From Sphingopyxis panaciterrulae (GTDB taxonomy: Bacteria; Pseudomonadota; Alphaproteobacteria; Sphingomonadales; Sphingomonadaceae): a DNA stretch of 64,000 nucleotides. Location of the stretch: the NCBI RefSeq assembly GCF_014199295.1, contig NZ_JACIJH010000005.1, positions 152,823-216,822 of the forward strand, in the 5' to 3' direction. Positions 43,299 to 52,633 of this stretch are shown here, piece by piece (within the stretch, counting starts at the first letter, position 1; the number at the start of each line of letters is the position of its first letter). The position numbers and the translations under genes were made by a program. The notes beneath the pieces are model-generated. The model worked only from the letters and a program-made list of their open reading frames with translations, was not told the DNA's origin and ran no database searches.

Positions 43299-44084
43299 AT
43301 GGAAAGGCTTGCCGGCAAGGTTGCGGTCGTGACCGGTGCTTCAAAGGGAATGGGGCGGCATTCCGTCGCGGCGCTGGTGGGGGCGGGGATGCGCGTCGCC
43401 TGCCTCGCACGGCCGTCGGAGGAACTGGCGAGCCTCGCCGATGAATTCGGCGACGCGGTGCTCGCCTTGCCTTGCGACGTCACGGTTTCCGACGCCGTGA
43501 ACGCCGCGGTGGCCCAGACGGTCGACCGGTTCGGCCGCATCGATGTCGTCGTCGCCAATGCCGCGGTCTACCATCCCTTCGCGTTCGAAAGCGGCAGCGA
43601 CGCGATCATCCGCAGCCATGTCGACATCAACATCCTCGGCGTCTCGTGGCTGATCCGCGCCAGCATTCCGCATCTGCGCGCGACCAAGGGGCAGATCGTC
43701 GCGATCAGCAGCGAATCAGTGCGGATGCCCTTTCCGATGCTCGCCCTCTATGCGGCGACCAAGGCGGCGGTCGAAACCCTGTGTCAGGGGCTCCGCGACG
43801 AACTGCGCGACGACGATATCCGCGTCACCATCCTGCGTTCGGGTTCGGTCAAGGGCGGCTCGGGCGGCAAGGCCTGGTCGCAGGAGACCATCGACGCCTT
43901 CTACAAAAAGATCGTCGCGACGGGGCACGCGGCGATGACGGGGGAATCCGCGACCCCGGAATCGATGGCGGCCTCGCTCCTCGCGGTGATCGGCCTTCCC
44001 GCCGACATCGGGGTCGATCTGATCGAGGTGCGCGCCGCGCAGACCGGCGTGCCCGAAGGGGCGAAGCAGGTCGCCGACCAGTGA
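43299..44084 (+). CDS. SDR family oxidoreductase
   Basis: A 261-residue classical SDR: TGASKGMGRHS near 13, VVVANAAVYHP, serine pair in ISSESV, YAATK and a C-terminal segment lacking the common DGG end (SVKGGSGGKAWSQETID, GVDLIEVRAAQ). It faces the TetR gene across motif B and is probably repressed by it. Substrate unknown; an alcohol or hydroxyacyl-CoA of the pathway is likely. It is followed by about 300 bp of palindromic repeats. Confidence 0.87.
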   Translation: MERLAGKVAVVTGASKGMGRHSVAALVGAGMRVACLARPSEELASLADEFGDAVLALPCDVTVSDAVNAAVAQTVDRFGRIDVVVANAAVYHPFAFESGSDAIIRSHVDINILGVSWLIRASIPHLRATKGQIVAISSESVRMPFPMLALYAATKAAVETLCQGLRDELRDDDIRVTILRSGSVKGGSGGKAWSQETIDAFYKKIVATGHAAMTGESATPESMAASLLAVIGLPADIGVDLIEVRAAQTGVPEGAKQVADQ

Positions 44085-44400
44085 GGCGGGAAACGACGTT
44101 CGTGACATTCTCCATCGTCACCCTGAACTTGTTTGGCGCTTATCGCTTTCGCATCCGTCATCCCGTCATTGCGAGCGGAGCGAAGCAATCCAGAGCGGTT
44201 TGCGTACACTCTGGATTGCTTCGCTCCGCTCGCAATGACGAAGTAAGGAGGCTTACGGATGCCAAGGGTATAATTGCCAACTTGTTTCAGGGTCCATGGC
44301 CTGCCCTTGAATGCGGCGCGATATCGAACCGAGAGCGCAGACCATGGATGCTGAAACAAGTTCAGCATGACGATCTTGATGTGATGAACTTCAGTTCCAG
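44085..44400. repeat. Nested palindromic repeats between SDR and MFS genes
   Basis: No gene is seen in this 316-bp interval. Three inverted repeats fill it. The outer pair is 44114-44134 with 44354-44374 (19 of 21 matched). The central perfect pair is 44164-44195 with 44209-44240 (32 bp, 13-nt loop; its core is GCGAGCGGAGCGAAGC). The inner right pair is 44281-44299 with 44342-44360 (17 of 19). The central and outer sequences resemble the highly repeated intergenic palindromes of sphingomonad genomes (REP/MITE-like) and could stabilise or end transcripts. Confidence 0.8.
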
Positions 44401-45798
44401 ATGACCGCTCGCCGCAATCTGCCGCTGCTGATCGCCGCGCTCTGGATCGCCGAGGTCACGGGCTCGTTCGAGACCGCGATGATCCTCGCGGCGCTCAAGC
44501 GGCTGATCGAGGATTTCGGCAACCCCGCGATGGTCGGCTGGCTCATCACCGGTTATCTGATCGTCGGGGCCGCGATCGCCGCGGTCGTCGGGCGGCTCGG
44601 CGACCTGTTCGGGCGCCGCCGGATATTGATCGCCGTGCTGCTGATCGGCGCGGCCGGTTCGTTGATCAGCGCGCTGTCGGGCAATTTCGCGATCCTGCTG
44701 ACCGGTCGGCTGATGCAGGGGGTCACGGGCGCGATCCTGCCCCTGTGCATCGGGCTCGTCCACGAAAATCTGGGCCAGGAGCGCGCGCCGATGGGGATCG
44801 GCCTGATGATTTCCGGCGCGTCGATCGGGACCGCGGCGGGGCTCGTCGTCGGGGGGATGATCGTCGACAGCTTCAACTGGCACGGCATCTTCTTCACCAG
44901 CGCCGGGCTGTGCCTGTGCGCCGTCGCCGCCACGCGCGCCTTCGTGCCCGCCTCGCCGCTTCGAAAGGCGCCGGCGCCGGTCGACTGGGTGTCCGGGCTC
45001 GCCTTCGCCCCCGGCGTCGCGCTCATCCTCGTCTATTTCAGCATGGGCAAGGGCTGGGGCTGGGCGAACGGCTGGGGGCTCGCCGCGCTGATCGCGGGCC
45101 TTTCGCTCGTCGTCTGGTGGGTGCGCCAGAGCCTCGCCAGCCCGAACCCGCTGATCGCCGTGCGCAGCTTCTCGAACCGCACCATCGCCGTCGGCTGCGC
45201 GGTCACCGCGCTCGTTTCGATGGGGACGCTCCAGATCACCGTCTTCTTCTCGCTGCTGATGCAGGCCCCGGTCTGGACCGCGGCGGGGCTCGGCTTCTCG
45301 GCGACGCTCGCGGGGGTCGCCAAGCTGCCCTCGAACCTCAGTTCGACCCTGGCCGGGCCGCTCGGCGGCTGGCTCGCGGGGCGGGGCGGGGGCCGGTTCG
45401 CGCTTGTCGCCGGGGGGCTGGTGACGACCGCGGGGTGGCTGCTCTGGTTCCTCGTCGATGTGAACAGCTTCCTGCTCGTCGTCGCGCAGCTCATCCTCAT
45501 CAGCTTCGGCGCGACGATGCTCTTCTCGGTCGCCCCGACCGTCATCGCGCAAGCCTCGCCGCCCGAACGGATCAGCGAGATTTCGGGGATGCTCACCGTG
45601 ATCCGCCAGCTTTTCCTCGGCATCGGCGCGCAGATGGTGACGACGCTGCTCGCGGTCGACGTCGTGCGCCGCGGCGGCGAGAGCTATCCATCGCCCTTCG
45701 CCTACGACCTCGCGGTGATCGCAATCGTCGCGCTTTGCGTCGGCGCGATCCTGCTGTCCTTCCTCCTTCCCCGCACCATCGAACCGGATATGCCATGA
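44401..45798 (+). CDS. MFS transporter, EmrB/QacA (14-helix) type
   Basis: A 465-residue major facilitator with WLITGYLIVGAAIAAVVGRLGDLFGRRR, the motif-A loop of the drug/proton antiporter branch, and GRLMQGVTGAILPLCIGLV as the following helix. The length and pattern suit a 14-helix exporter. It may expel a toxic substrate or intermediate or act in uptake; direction cannot be told. It overlaps the following DUF35 gene (ATGA), a notable link between a transporter and the side-chain cleavage pair. Confidence 0.85.
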   Translation: MTARRNLPLLIAALWIAEVTGSFETAMILAALKRLIEDFGNPAMVGWLITGYLIVGAAIAAVVGRLGDLFGRRRILIAVLLIGAAGSLISALSGNFAILLTGRLMQGVTGAILPLCIGLVHENLGQERAPMGIGLMISGASIGTAAGLVVGGMIVDSFNWHGIFFTSAGLCLCAVAATRAFVPASPLRKAPAPVDWVSGLAFAPGVALILVYFSMGKGWGWANGWGLAALIAGLSLVVWWVRQSLASPNPLIAVRSFSNRTIAVGCAVTALVSMGTLQITVFFSLLMQAPVWTAAGLGFSATLAGVAKLPSNLSSTLAGPLGGWLAGRGGGRFALVAGGLVTTAGWLLWFLVDVNSFLLVVAQLILISFGATMLFSVAPTVIAQASPPERISEISGMLTVIRQLFLGIGAQMVTTLLAVDVVRRGGESYPSPFAYDLAVIAIVALCVGAILLSFLLPRTIEPDMP

Positions 45799-46190
45799 GA
45801 CCTCTTCCCGAACTCACGCCCGAAAACACCGCCTTCTGGACCGGCGGCGCCCAGGGCAGGCTGATGATCGCCTTTTGCGGCGCCTGCCGCCATGCGATCC
45901 ACCCGCCGCAACTCGTCTGCCCCGAATGCTGGAACGAAGCTATTGAATTCAAACCAGTTTCTGGAACAGGGACAGTCTACAGCCACACCGTCAACCACCA
46001 GCCCTGGGCGCCCGACATGGCCGTTCCATTCGCCTTGGCCGTGGTCGACGTCGACGGTGCTCCCGGCGTTCGCGTCACCGCCGAGGTCGTGGGCGCCGAC
46101 CCCGAAAGTGTCGCCATCGGCCAGACGATGCGCGTCACTTTCGCCAACATCGACGACATCTGGTTTCCGCAGTGGGAGCCGGCGCCATGA
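45795..46190 (+). CDS. DUF35 zinc-ribbon/OB-fold protein (partner, pair 2)
   Basis: A 131-residue DUF35 protein with zinc-ribbon cysteines 28, 31, 42 and 45 (CGAC...CPEC) and OB-fold strands TVYSHTVNHQPWAPDMAVPFALAVVDVDG. The NHxxW sequence is shared with pair 3 but not pair 1, so pairs 2 and 3 are closer relatives. It starts in the stop of the MFS gene and ends in the start of the thiolase-like gene, so translation is coupled through all three. Confidence 0.9.
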   Translation: MRPLPELTPENTAFWTGGAQGRLMIAFCGACRHAIHPPQLVCPECWNEAIEFKPVSGTGTVYSHTVNHQPWAPDMAVPFALAVVDVDGAPGVRVTAEVVGADPESVAIGQTMRVTFANIDDIWFPQWEPAP

Positions 46191-47356
46191 CGATGAGCGC
46201 TGCGATCACCGGCGTCGGCATGTCGGATATCGGCCGCAAGACCGGCCGCCCCGCGATGATCCACCTTGCCGAAGCCGCGCGCCGGGCGCTCGACTGCGCG
46301 GGGCTGACCCGGGACGATATCGACGGCATCTGCACCTATCCGGGTAAGGCCGACAATTCGCCGGGCATGTCGCCGCTCGGCACGGGAGAGGTTCGAAACG
46401 CGCTCGGCCTCAAGACGCGCTGGCACAGCGCGGTGCCCGACGGACCGGCGCAGATGGCGCCGATCATGGTCGCCGCGATGGCGGTCGCGACGGGGCAGGC
46501 GCGGCATGTCCTCTGCTTCCGGGCGCTGACCGAAAGCAGCTCGCAGACCGCGACCCGGCGCGCGAGCATTCCCGGCGCCGGTCGCGCGCGTCTCGGCGGC
46601 TGGTACTCCTATCTGGTTCCCGCCAACGCCATGTCGGCGTCGAACTGGGCGGGCTGGATGGCGACCCGCTATTGTCACGAGTTCGGCATGACGCGCGAGC
46701 ATCTGGGCATGGTCGCGACCGGCCAGCGCGCCTTTGCGCAGCACAACCCCTCGGCGGTGATGCAGGCGCCGCTGACGATGGAGGATTATCTCGGCGCGCG
46801 GATGATCTCCTCTCCGCTCGGCCTGTTCGACTGCGACGTGCCGATCGACGGCGCGTGCGTGGTCATCGTGTCGGCCGCCGACGCGGCCAGGGACTGCGCC
46901 CGCACGCCGCTGACGATCGAGGCGCTGGGCTCGGCCCTCGGCTCGCAGGAGACATGGGACCAGCGCGCCGACCTCACGACGATGGGCGCCCACGACGCCT
47001 GCGCCGACCTCTGGTCGCGTACCGACATGAAGCCCGCCGACGTCGACGTGCTTGCGCTCTATGACGGCTTCAGCATCTTCGTGCCCTATTGGCTCGAGGC
47101 TTTCGGCTTCTGCGGTCATGGCGAGGCGAAGGATTTCATCGCCGATGGCCATATCGGCCCCGGCGGGCGCTTCCCGGTCAACACCGGCGGCGGCCAGCTC
47201 TCGGGCGGGCGGCTGCACGGCTTCGGCCTGCTGCACGAAGCCTGCACCCAGCTCTGGGGACAGGGCGGCGGGCGTCAGGTCGCAGACGCGAAGACCGCGG
47301 TGTGCGGGATGGGCGGCGGCTTCATCGCCGGCGCGATGCTGCTCCGGCGGGACTAG
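46187..47356 (+). CDS. Thiolase-like protein, Ltp2/SCP2-type aldolase candidate (pair 2)
   Basis: A 389-residue thiolase-fold protein with LALYDGFSIFVPYWLEAFGFC: Tyr replaces the thiolase His of HDxF. The segment near the usual nucleophilic Cys (TRWHSAVPDGPAQMAPIMVAAMAV) has no cysteine, which argues against thiolysis. The C-terminal GGQLSGGRLHGFGLLHEACTQLWG is retained from SCP2 thiolases. With the adjoining DUF35 gene (4-nt overlap) it fits the Ltp2-type aldolase model. Its TAG stop lies in CTAG next to a palindromic element. Confidence 0.85.
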   Translation: MTMSAAITGVGMSDIGRKTGRPAMIHLAEAARRALDCAGLTRDDIDGICTYPGKADNSPGMSPLGTGEVRNALGLKTRWHSAVPDGPAQMAPIMVAAMAVATGQARHVLCFRALTESSSQTATRRASIPGAGRARLGGWYSYLVPANAMSASNWAGWMATRYCHEFGMTREHLGMVATGQRAFAQHNPSAVMQAPLTMEDYLGARMISSPLGLFDCDVPIDGACVVIVSAADAARDCARTPLTIEALGSALGSQETWDQRADLTTMGAHDACADLWSRTDMKPADVDVLALYDGFSIFVPYWLEAFGFCGHGEAKDFIADGHIGPGGRFPVNTGGGQLSGGRLHGFGLLHEACTQLWGQGGGRQVADAKTAVCGMGGGFIAGAMLLRRD

Positions 47357-47477
47357 AATTGTCCTGTTGGGATTGACCGTAGCCCTGAGCCTGTCGAAGG
47401 GCGTCTATCGCCGATAAGCGCCCTTCGGCAGGCTCAGGGCTATGGTAACATTCGATTCCATCTGAACAGAACAGTCC
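47357..47477. repeat. CTAG-flanked palindromic element 1
   Basis: A 121-bp element between convergent genes. The core is an inverted repeat, 47380-47403 with 47419-47442 (23 of 24 matched, containing CCCTGAGCCTG), and the ends pair only weakly. CTAG occurs on both borders, at 47353-47356 and 47478-47481, and each copy supplies the stop codon of the neighbouring gene. Confidence 0.7.
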
Positions 47478-48590
47478 CTAGAGGTCGATCCAGCGCCGTT
47501 CGTCGGCGGCACGCCCGGCCGCCTCGACCACCTCGTGGATATGCAGCGCCTGCGCGAAATCCGGTGCCGCGACGCCCTTGCCGTTGATCGCATCGCGCAT
47601 CGTGGCAAAGATCGACGCCAGCGCGAGCAGCCCCGTCTCGGGCCGGTCGGCGACGGCATGGCATCCGGGCACCGCCAGATGGCCGGGCTCGATCGCAATC
47701 TCTTCCGTTCGCGCGCTGCCGAGCGCCGGGTCCTGCGTGCCGAACAGCCGCGTATCATGTGCCATCGGAAACACCGGCGCCCGCGCTTCGAGCCGTCCCT
47801 TCGATCCCCAGGCGGAAAAGCGGAACCCTTCGCCGCCGATCTTGCACCAGTTCGCCTCGAGCCGGGTCGGCAGCCCCGATGCGTGACGCAGCAGCAGCGA
47901 CGCGCGGTCGGGCACTTGCGGCAGGACGGTCTCGCCGTCCACCGGCCACGCTTTCAGCGCCAGCGACTGGTCGGCGGTCACCGACGCGACGGGGCCGAAG
48001 GCATGGACGAGCAGATGCAGCATATGGCTGCCCAGATTGCGTCCCGCGCTGGCGCCGTTGGCGGGATCGGCGAACCAGACATAGCCCGGCACATTGGTCT
48101 GCGCGGCGCTGAACAGCGGCACCTCGAACGCGACATCGGCGCCGAAGACCTCGCCGATCCAGCCGGCGTCGATCATCGCCTTCATCTGAACGATCGCTGG
48201 CACCGCCTGCATGAAGGCATCGACGACGGCGACCGTTCCGGCGCTCCACCACGCCGCGGCCATCGCCCGCGCATCGGCGAGGTCCTTGGCGAAGGGGATG
48301 CCGTTATAGACATGTTTTCCCGCGCCGAGCGCCGCCATCACCATCGCATGACGCAGCGGGGGGCGGGTGCCGCAATCGACGATGTCGATCTCGGGATCGG
48401 CGGCCATCGCGCGGAAATCGTGAAAGGCACGCGCGACATCGAAATCGGCCGCGGCCTTCGCCGCCGTCTCGGGCCGCGAGGTGCAGATGGCGGTGACCTC
48501 GACGCCGTCGAGGCTGCGCCACGCGGGAAGATGCGCCCGGGCGCCCCAAGCGGCGCTGATGATGCCGACGCGAAGGGGAGAGTTCGTCAT
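47478..48590 (-). CDS. Gfo/Idh/MocA-family oxidoreductase
   Basis: A 370-residue NAD(P)-dependent oxidoreductase with Rossmann start RVGIISAAWGARAHLPAWRSLDGVEVTAICTS, the next strand DIVDCGTRPPLRHAMVMAALGAGKHVYNGIPF carrying a variant of the family's EKP motif (GIPFAKD), and a C-terminal alpha/beta substrate domain. EKP to IPF is an uncommon change at a residue that usually binds cofactor and substrate, so the specificity may be atypical. It is the last gene of the minus-strand CoA-transferase/ALDH/P450/amidohydrolase series, 25 nt after the CoA-transferase. Confidence 0.85.
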   Translation of the reverse strand: MTNSPLRVGIISAAWGARAHLPAWRSLDGVEVTAICTSRPETAAKAAADFDVARAFHDFRAMAADPEIDIVDCGTRPPLRHAMVMAALGAGKHVYNGIPFAKDLADARAMAAAWWSAGTVAVVDAFMQAVPAIVQMKAMIDAGWIGEVFGADVAFEVPLFSAAQTNVPGYVWFADPANGASAGRNLGSHMLHLLVHAFGPVASVTADQSLALKAWPVDGETVLPQVPDRASLLLRHASGLPTRLEANWCKIGGEGFRFSAWGSKGRLEARAPVFPMAHDTRLFGTQDPALGSARTEEIAIEPGHLAVPGCHAVADRPETGLLALASIFATMRDAINGKGVAAPDFAQALHIHEVVEAAGRAADERRWIDL

Positions 48591-48615
48591 GTCGTCATGT
48601 CCGCGCCGACCGCCG

Positions 48616-49848
48616 TCAGGCGATCGCCTTCCGGTTCTTCAGCTCTTCGATGCGATCCCAGTCGAGTCCCAGTTCCATCAGGAACAGTTCGGTATGTTCC
48701 GACGCTTCGGGCGCGCGCGTGTTTTCGACGCCCGCATGATTGAACTGCACCGGGTTGGCGACGAGGCGGATCGGCGGTCCACCGTCGGCGCTCTCGACCT
48801 CGAAGATCAGGTCGTTCGCCAGCACCTGCTCGTCGCTCGCGACGTCATGCACCGACTGATAGGCGGCCCATTGCCCCTTCATCGTCTTGAGATGCTGGGT
48901 CCAATAATCGAAGGGTCTGGCTGCGATCGCCGCCTTGACCAGCGGATAGGCCTCGGCCGCGTTCGCCATGATCGCCTCGGCGGTCGAGAAGCGCTCGTCC
49001 TTCGCCGCCTCGGGGATGCCGAGATGGCCGAATACATCCTCGATATAGGGGCCCGGCGACAGCACGGTCAGGTTGATGAACTTGCCGTCCGAGGTCTTGA
49101 ACACGCCCATGAAGGGATTGGTGCCGACCGCCTGGCCGCCGCCGGGCATCAGATTCTCGAACGGGTCCTTGTCCAGTTCCATCGCGACGTCGACCGAACA
49201 GGCGGTCGCCCAGATGCCTGATGAGAGCAGCGACACATCGACCTCGGTCGCCTCGCCGGTGCGCTCGCGGTGGAACAGCGCCGCGGCGATGCCGCCGGCG
49301 ATATTCATGCCGCCGATCGTGTCGCCATAGGCCGGCCCCGGCTGGGTCAGCGGACCGTCGAGCGCCTTGGGCGTCACCAGCACCGCCGATCCGCCGCGCG
49401 CCCAATAGGCGGTGGAATCGAACCCACCCTTGTCGCGCTCGGGTCCCTTGTCGCCAAAGGCACTGCCGCGGACATAGATGATGTCCGGATTGGCGGCGCG
49501 GATATGCTCGATATCGATCTTCAGCTTCTGTCGCGCCGAGGGGAGGTAGTTGGTCAGGAAGACGTCGGCGGTCTTCGCGATCTCATAGAGGAGCTCGCGC
49601 CCTTCCTCGGTCGAGATGTCGATGCCGACGCTGCGCTTGCCGCGATTGGGGTGCTGCATCAGCGACGAGCGCTGCGGATTGACCGCGAGCCGCTGGAGCA
49701 TCTGGATGCCGCGCTGCGCGTCGCCGCGCACCGGATGCTCGATCTTGATCACGTCGGCGCCCCAGTCGGTCATCACCCCGCCTGCTGCCGGCACGAAGGT
49801 GAATTGCGCGACCTCGAGGACGCGGATGCCCTCCATGACCTTTGTCAT
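48616..49848 (-). CDS. Family III CoA-transferase (CaiB/BaiF type)
   Basis: A single-length 410-residue CoA-transferase: VLEVAQFTFVPAAGGVMTDWGADVIKIEHPVRGDAQRG at the start, catalytic Asp176 in GPAYGDTIGG, and HRERTGEATEVDVSLL. It should transfer CoA from a donor acyl-CoA to a carboxylate. The ATG at 49848 has GGAGAGAGGGC upstream. It lies 12 nt downstream of the aldehyde dehydrogenase, a logical order: aldehyde to acid, then acid to CoA ester. Compare the two-domain (38001) and permuted (57125) relatives. Confidence 0.9.
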   Translation of the reverse strand: MTKVMEGIRVLEVAQFTFVPAAGGVMTDWGADVIKIEHPVRGDAQRGIQMLQRLAVNPQRSSLMQHPNRGKRSVGIDISTEEGRELLYEIAKTADVFLTNYLPSARQKLKIDIEHIRAANPDIIYVRGSAFGDKGPERDKGGFDSTAYWARGGSAVLVTPKALDGPLTQPGPAYGDTIGGMNIAGGIAAALFHRERTGEATEVDVSLLSSGIWATACSVDVAMELDKDPFENLMPGGGQAVGTNPFMGVFKTSDGKFINLTVLSPGPYIEDVFGHLGIPEAAKDERFSTAEAIMANAAEAYPLVKAAIAARPFDYWTQHLKTMKGQWAAYQSVHDVASDEQVLANDLIFEVESADGGPPIRLVANPVQFNHAGVENTRAPEASEHTELFLMELGLDWDRIEELKNRKAIA

Positions 49849-49860
49849 CGCCCTCTCTCC

Positions 49861-51336
49861 CTATTCGGCGTGAAAACCGATCACCTTTTGATAGGTGAAT
49901 TCGTTGAGGCCATCTTCGCCATATTCGCGGCCGTATCCCGACCGCTTGATGCCGCCGAAGGGCGCATCGGACTGCATCGTCCCCGCGCCGCCGTTGATCG
50001 ATACGCCGCCGGTGCGGACCTTCAGCGCCATGCGATAGGCCTGGCCCGCATCGGCCGAGTAGATGGCGCCCGACAGGCCGAAGTCGCTCGCGTTCGCCAG
50101 GGCGATCGCCTCGTCGTCGTCGTCGAAGCCGATGACAGCACCGATCGGCCCGAACACTTCTTCCTGGGCGAGGCGGCTGTCGTTCTTCACATTGTCGAAC
50201 AGCGTCGGTTCATAGAAGAATCCCTTGTCGAACCCGTCGGGACGCTTGCCGCCCGCGACCAGCGTGGCGCCCTCATCCTGCGCGATCGCGACATAATCCT
50301 CGGTCCGCTTGCGTGCGACCTCGCGGATCAACGGGCCATAGCTGACGCTCGGATCGGCCGGGTTGCCGATCTTGATATGGCCGAGCATCGCCTTCATCGC
50401 CTCGACGAACTGCGGCCGGATGCTGTTGTGGACCAGATGGCGCGTCGTCAGCGCGCATCCCTGGCCGCCGTGGGTCGTGAAGCCCCCGATCCCGGCCGCC
50501 GCCGCCTTCTGGATATCGGCGTCGGCGCGGACGATCAGCGCCGACTTGCCGCCAAGCTCCATGACGATACGCTTGAGTGTCGGCGCCGCCTGCGCCTGGA
50601 TCATCGCGCCCACCTTGTCCGATCCGGTGAAATGGACGAGATCGACGCGCGGGTCGGTGGTGAGGAGCTTGCCCGTCTCGACGTCGCCGGTGACGATGCT
50701 CAGCACGCCCTTGGGCAGCCCGGCCTCATCGGCGATCTCGCCGAGGATCAGCGCTTCCATCGGCGTGTAGGGCGAAGGTTTCAGCACCACCGCGCAGCCG
50801 ACCGCGAGCGCGGGGACGACCTTGCCGATGTTGAGGAAGAAGGGGAAATTATAGGGCGAGATGGCCGCGACGACGCCGACCGGCTCGCGGCTGACCACCC
50901 CCGTGCCCAGCGTGGTGCGACCCAGCGCATTGGGGGTCAGCTCGACCGGCAGCGCGCTGACCGCGGGCCGCGCGGCGACTTCGACTGTCCGGCGCGCGTG
51001 CTTCATCGGAATGCCGTACTGCAGGAATTCGGCCAGCATCCGCGTCGCGCCCGCTTCGGCGACGATCATGTCGACGATCGCGCCCTTGCGCGCCTCGATC
51101 GCGTTCAGGAAGCGCGTCAGCACCGCCTGTCGCTCGGCGACCGGCAGGTGGGGCCAGTCGCCCTTGTCGAACGCCGTCCGCGCCGCGCCGATCGCGGCGT
51201 CGACCTGGCGCGCGCTGCCCACCGGCGCCTCGATCAGCAGGCTTTCGTCGGCGGGGTTGATGACCGCTTCGCGCTGGTCGGTCTTCTCCCATTCGCCGCC
51301 CACGTAAATGGCGTCGGCATATTTCAGAAAGGCCAT
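49861..51336 (-). CDS. Aldehyde dehydrogenase (NAD(P)-dependent)
   Basis: A 491-residue ALDH with Asn163 (SPYNFPF), Lys186 (LKPSP), Glu260 (VMELGGKS) and catalytic Cys294 (GGQGCALTTR). All catalytic residues are present. It differs clearly from the enzyme at 15118, so the island holds two aldehyde oxidation steps, each directly downstream of a P450. Probable role: converting an aldehyde from P450-initiated oxidation to the acid accepted by the CoA-transferase that follows. Confidence 0.92.
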   Translation of the reverse strand: MAFLKYADAIYVGGEWEKTDQREAVINPADESLLIEAPVGSARQVDAAIGAARTAFDKGDWPHLPVAERQAVLTRFLNAIEARKGAIVDMIVAEAGATRMLAEFLQYGIPMKHARRTVEVAARPAVSALPVELTPNALGRTTLGTGVVSREPVGVVAAISPYNFPFFLNIGKVVPALAVGCAVVLKPSPYTPMEALILGEIADEAGLPKGVLSIVTGDVETGKLLTTDPRVDLVHFTGSDKVGAMIQAQAAPTLKRIVMELGGKSALIVRADADIQKAAAAGIGGFTTHGGQGCALTTRHLVHNSIRPQFVEAMKAMLGHIKIGNPADPSVSYGPLIREVARKRTEDYVAIAQDEGATLVAGGKRPDGFDKGFFYEPTLFDNVKNDSRLAQEEVFGPIGAVIGFDDDDEAIALANASDFGLSGAIYSADAGQAYRMALKVRTGGVSINGGAGTMQSDAPFGGIKRSGYGREYGEDGLNEFTYQKVIGFHAE

Positions 51337-51349
51337 GTTTTTCTTGTCC

Positions 51350-52630
51350 TTATGAAGCGGCTTCGGCGTCCCAGACGATCGGCAGATTGCGGATCGACAA
51401 CAGGCTCGGGACCACGGTGGTGTCGGCTCCTTCCTTCACCCGGAACGGGTGCGGAATGCGGTCGAACCATTCGTCGAGGAGCACGCGCAACTCGCGCCGC
51501 GCCAGATGGGCACCCAGGCAGATATGCACGCCGCCCGCCAGCGTGAAATGGCGGTTGTTCTTGCGCGCGGGATCGAACCGGTGCGGGCATTCGAACTGAT
51601 CCGGGTCGAAATTGCCCGAGGTGTTGAAGACGCTGACCCAATCGCCGGCCTTGATCTGGACCCCGTGCCATTCGAAGTCGCGCTTCACCTTGCGTCCCGA
51701 ATTGACGAGCGGCTGGGTGCGCAGGAATTCCTCGACCGCCGAATTGATGAGCCCCTTGTCCTCCCGGATCTGCGTCTGAAGCTCGGGGTGCATCGCGAGG
51801 CGGCGGAACATCTGGCTGACGGTCGAGGCGACCGTGTCGAGCCCGCCGAGCCACAGGAACCAGGTCATGCCGATGACCTCGTCCTCGGTCAGTTGCTTGC
51901 CGTCGATCGAGCCGTTGGCGATATAGCTGCCGAGCGTGTCGTCGGGATCGGCCTGCTTGTCGGCGATGAAGCCGCGCAGATAGGCGAGAACGCCGCGAAG
52001 CGCCTCCGCCTTCTTCTCGATCGCGTCCTCGTGCAGGATGTTCCACTCCCAGTCGAGGAACTGCTCGAACATGGTGAAGGGAAAGCCCATCAGGTCGAGG
52101 AAGACGCGCACCGGAAAGACGCGGCCGAATTCATAGGCGATGTCGACCTCGCCACTGGCGGCGAACTGGTCGATCATCCCGCCGATGATCTCGCGGATGC
52201 GCGGCTCGCGCGCGTTCATCGCGACCGGGGTGAACCAGGGGTTCAGGAACTTGCGATAGCGGCCGTGGTCGGGCGGATCGATTCCGAGCGGGATCGAGGG
52301 GAAGGTTTCGCCGGCGAGCGCCTGGAACTGCGCGACGCCCTCGGACGAGAAAAGCGCGTTGTCCTCATAGACGCGGCGGATATCCTCATAGCGGGTGACG
52401 ACCCAGGCACCGTGCTGGTTGCCGCTGATCGGCCATGGGTAATAGTGGATTCGCGGGAAATCCTCTTCGCGAACCACGTCCATCGGCCGATAGGGCTCGA
52501 CCAGATCATTGGGGACGACGCCCGCCGCGAATCGCGTATCGAGCACCAGTTCGGGCGGCACATGCGCGGGGGCGGGCGGGGCGTCGGCACCCGCCCGCGC
52601 GACCGGGCAGCGTTGGGCCAGGCTCGCCAC
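51350..52630 (-). CDS. Cytochrome P450
   Basis: A 426-residue P450 with Cys371 in LAGGVHICLGAHLARREL; the first residue of the canonical FxxGxHxC motif is Leu instead of Phe, a rare change expected to alter the heme redox potential. I-helix LGGLDTVAS and ExxR in VEEFLRT are normal. GTG at 52630 (3 nt after the amidohydrolase stop) is the start giving a complete N-terminus. No ferredoxin gene is nearby. It probably hydroxylates a terminal or ring carbon ahead of the aldehyde dehydrogenase. Confidence 0.9.
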   Translation of the reverse strand: MASLAQRCPVARAGADAPPAPAHVPPELVLDTRFAAGVVPNDLVEPYRPMDVVREEDFPRIHYYPWPISGNQHGAWVVTRYEDIRRVYEDNALFSSEGVAQFQALAGETFPSIPLGIDPPDHGRYRKFLNPWFTPVAMNAREPRIREIIGGMIDQFAASGEVDIAYEFGRVFPVRVFLDLMGFPFTMFEQFLDWEWNILHEDAIEKKAEALRGVLAYLRGFIADKQADPDDTLGSYIANGSIDGKQLTEDEVIGMTWFLWLGGLDTVASTVSQMFRRLAMHPELQTQIREDKGLINSAVEEFLRTQPLVNSGRKVKRDFEWHGVQIKAGDWVSVFNTSGNFDPDQFECPHRFDPARKNNRHFTLAGGVHICLGAHLARRELRVLLDEWFDRIPHPFRVKEGADTTVVPSLLSIRNLPIVWDAEAAS

Positions 52631-52633
52631 GGC

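Noticed and set aside
44164..44240. CRISPR array or small RNA gene
   Set aside because: A single inverted repeat with short loop, no direct repeats with spacers; fits an intergenic palindromic repeat.
46187..47356. Ordinary acetyl-CoA acetyltransferase (thiolase)
   Set aside because: No nucleophilic Cys at the usual place, Tyr for the His of HDxF, and a DUF35 partner; an Ltp2-type aldolase is more likely.
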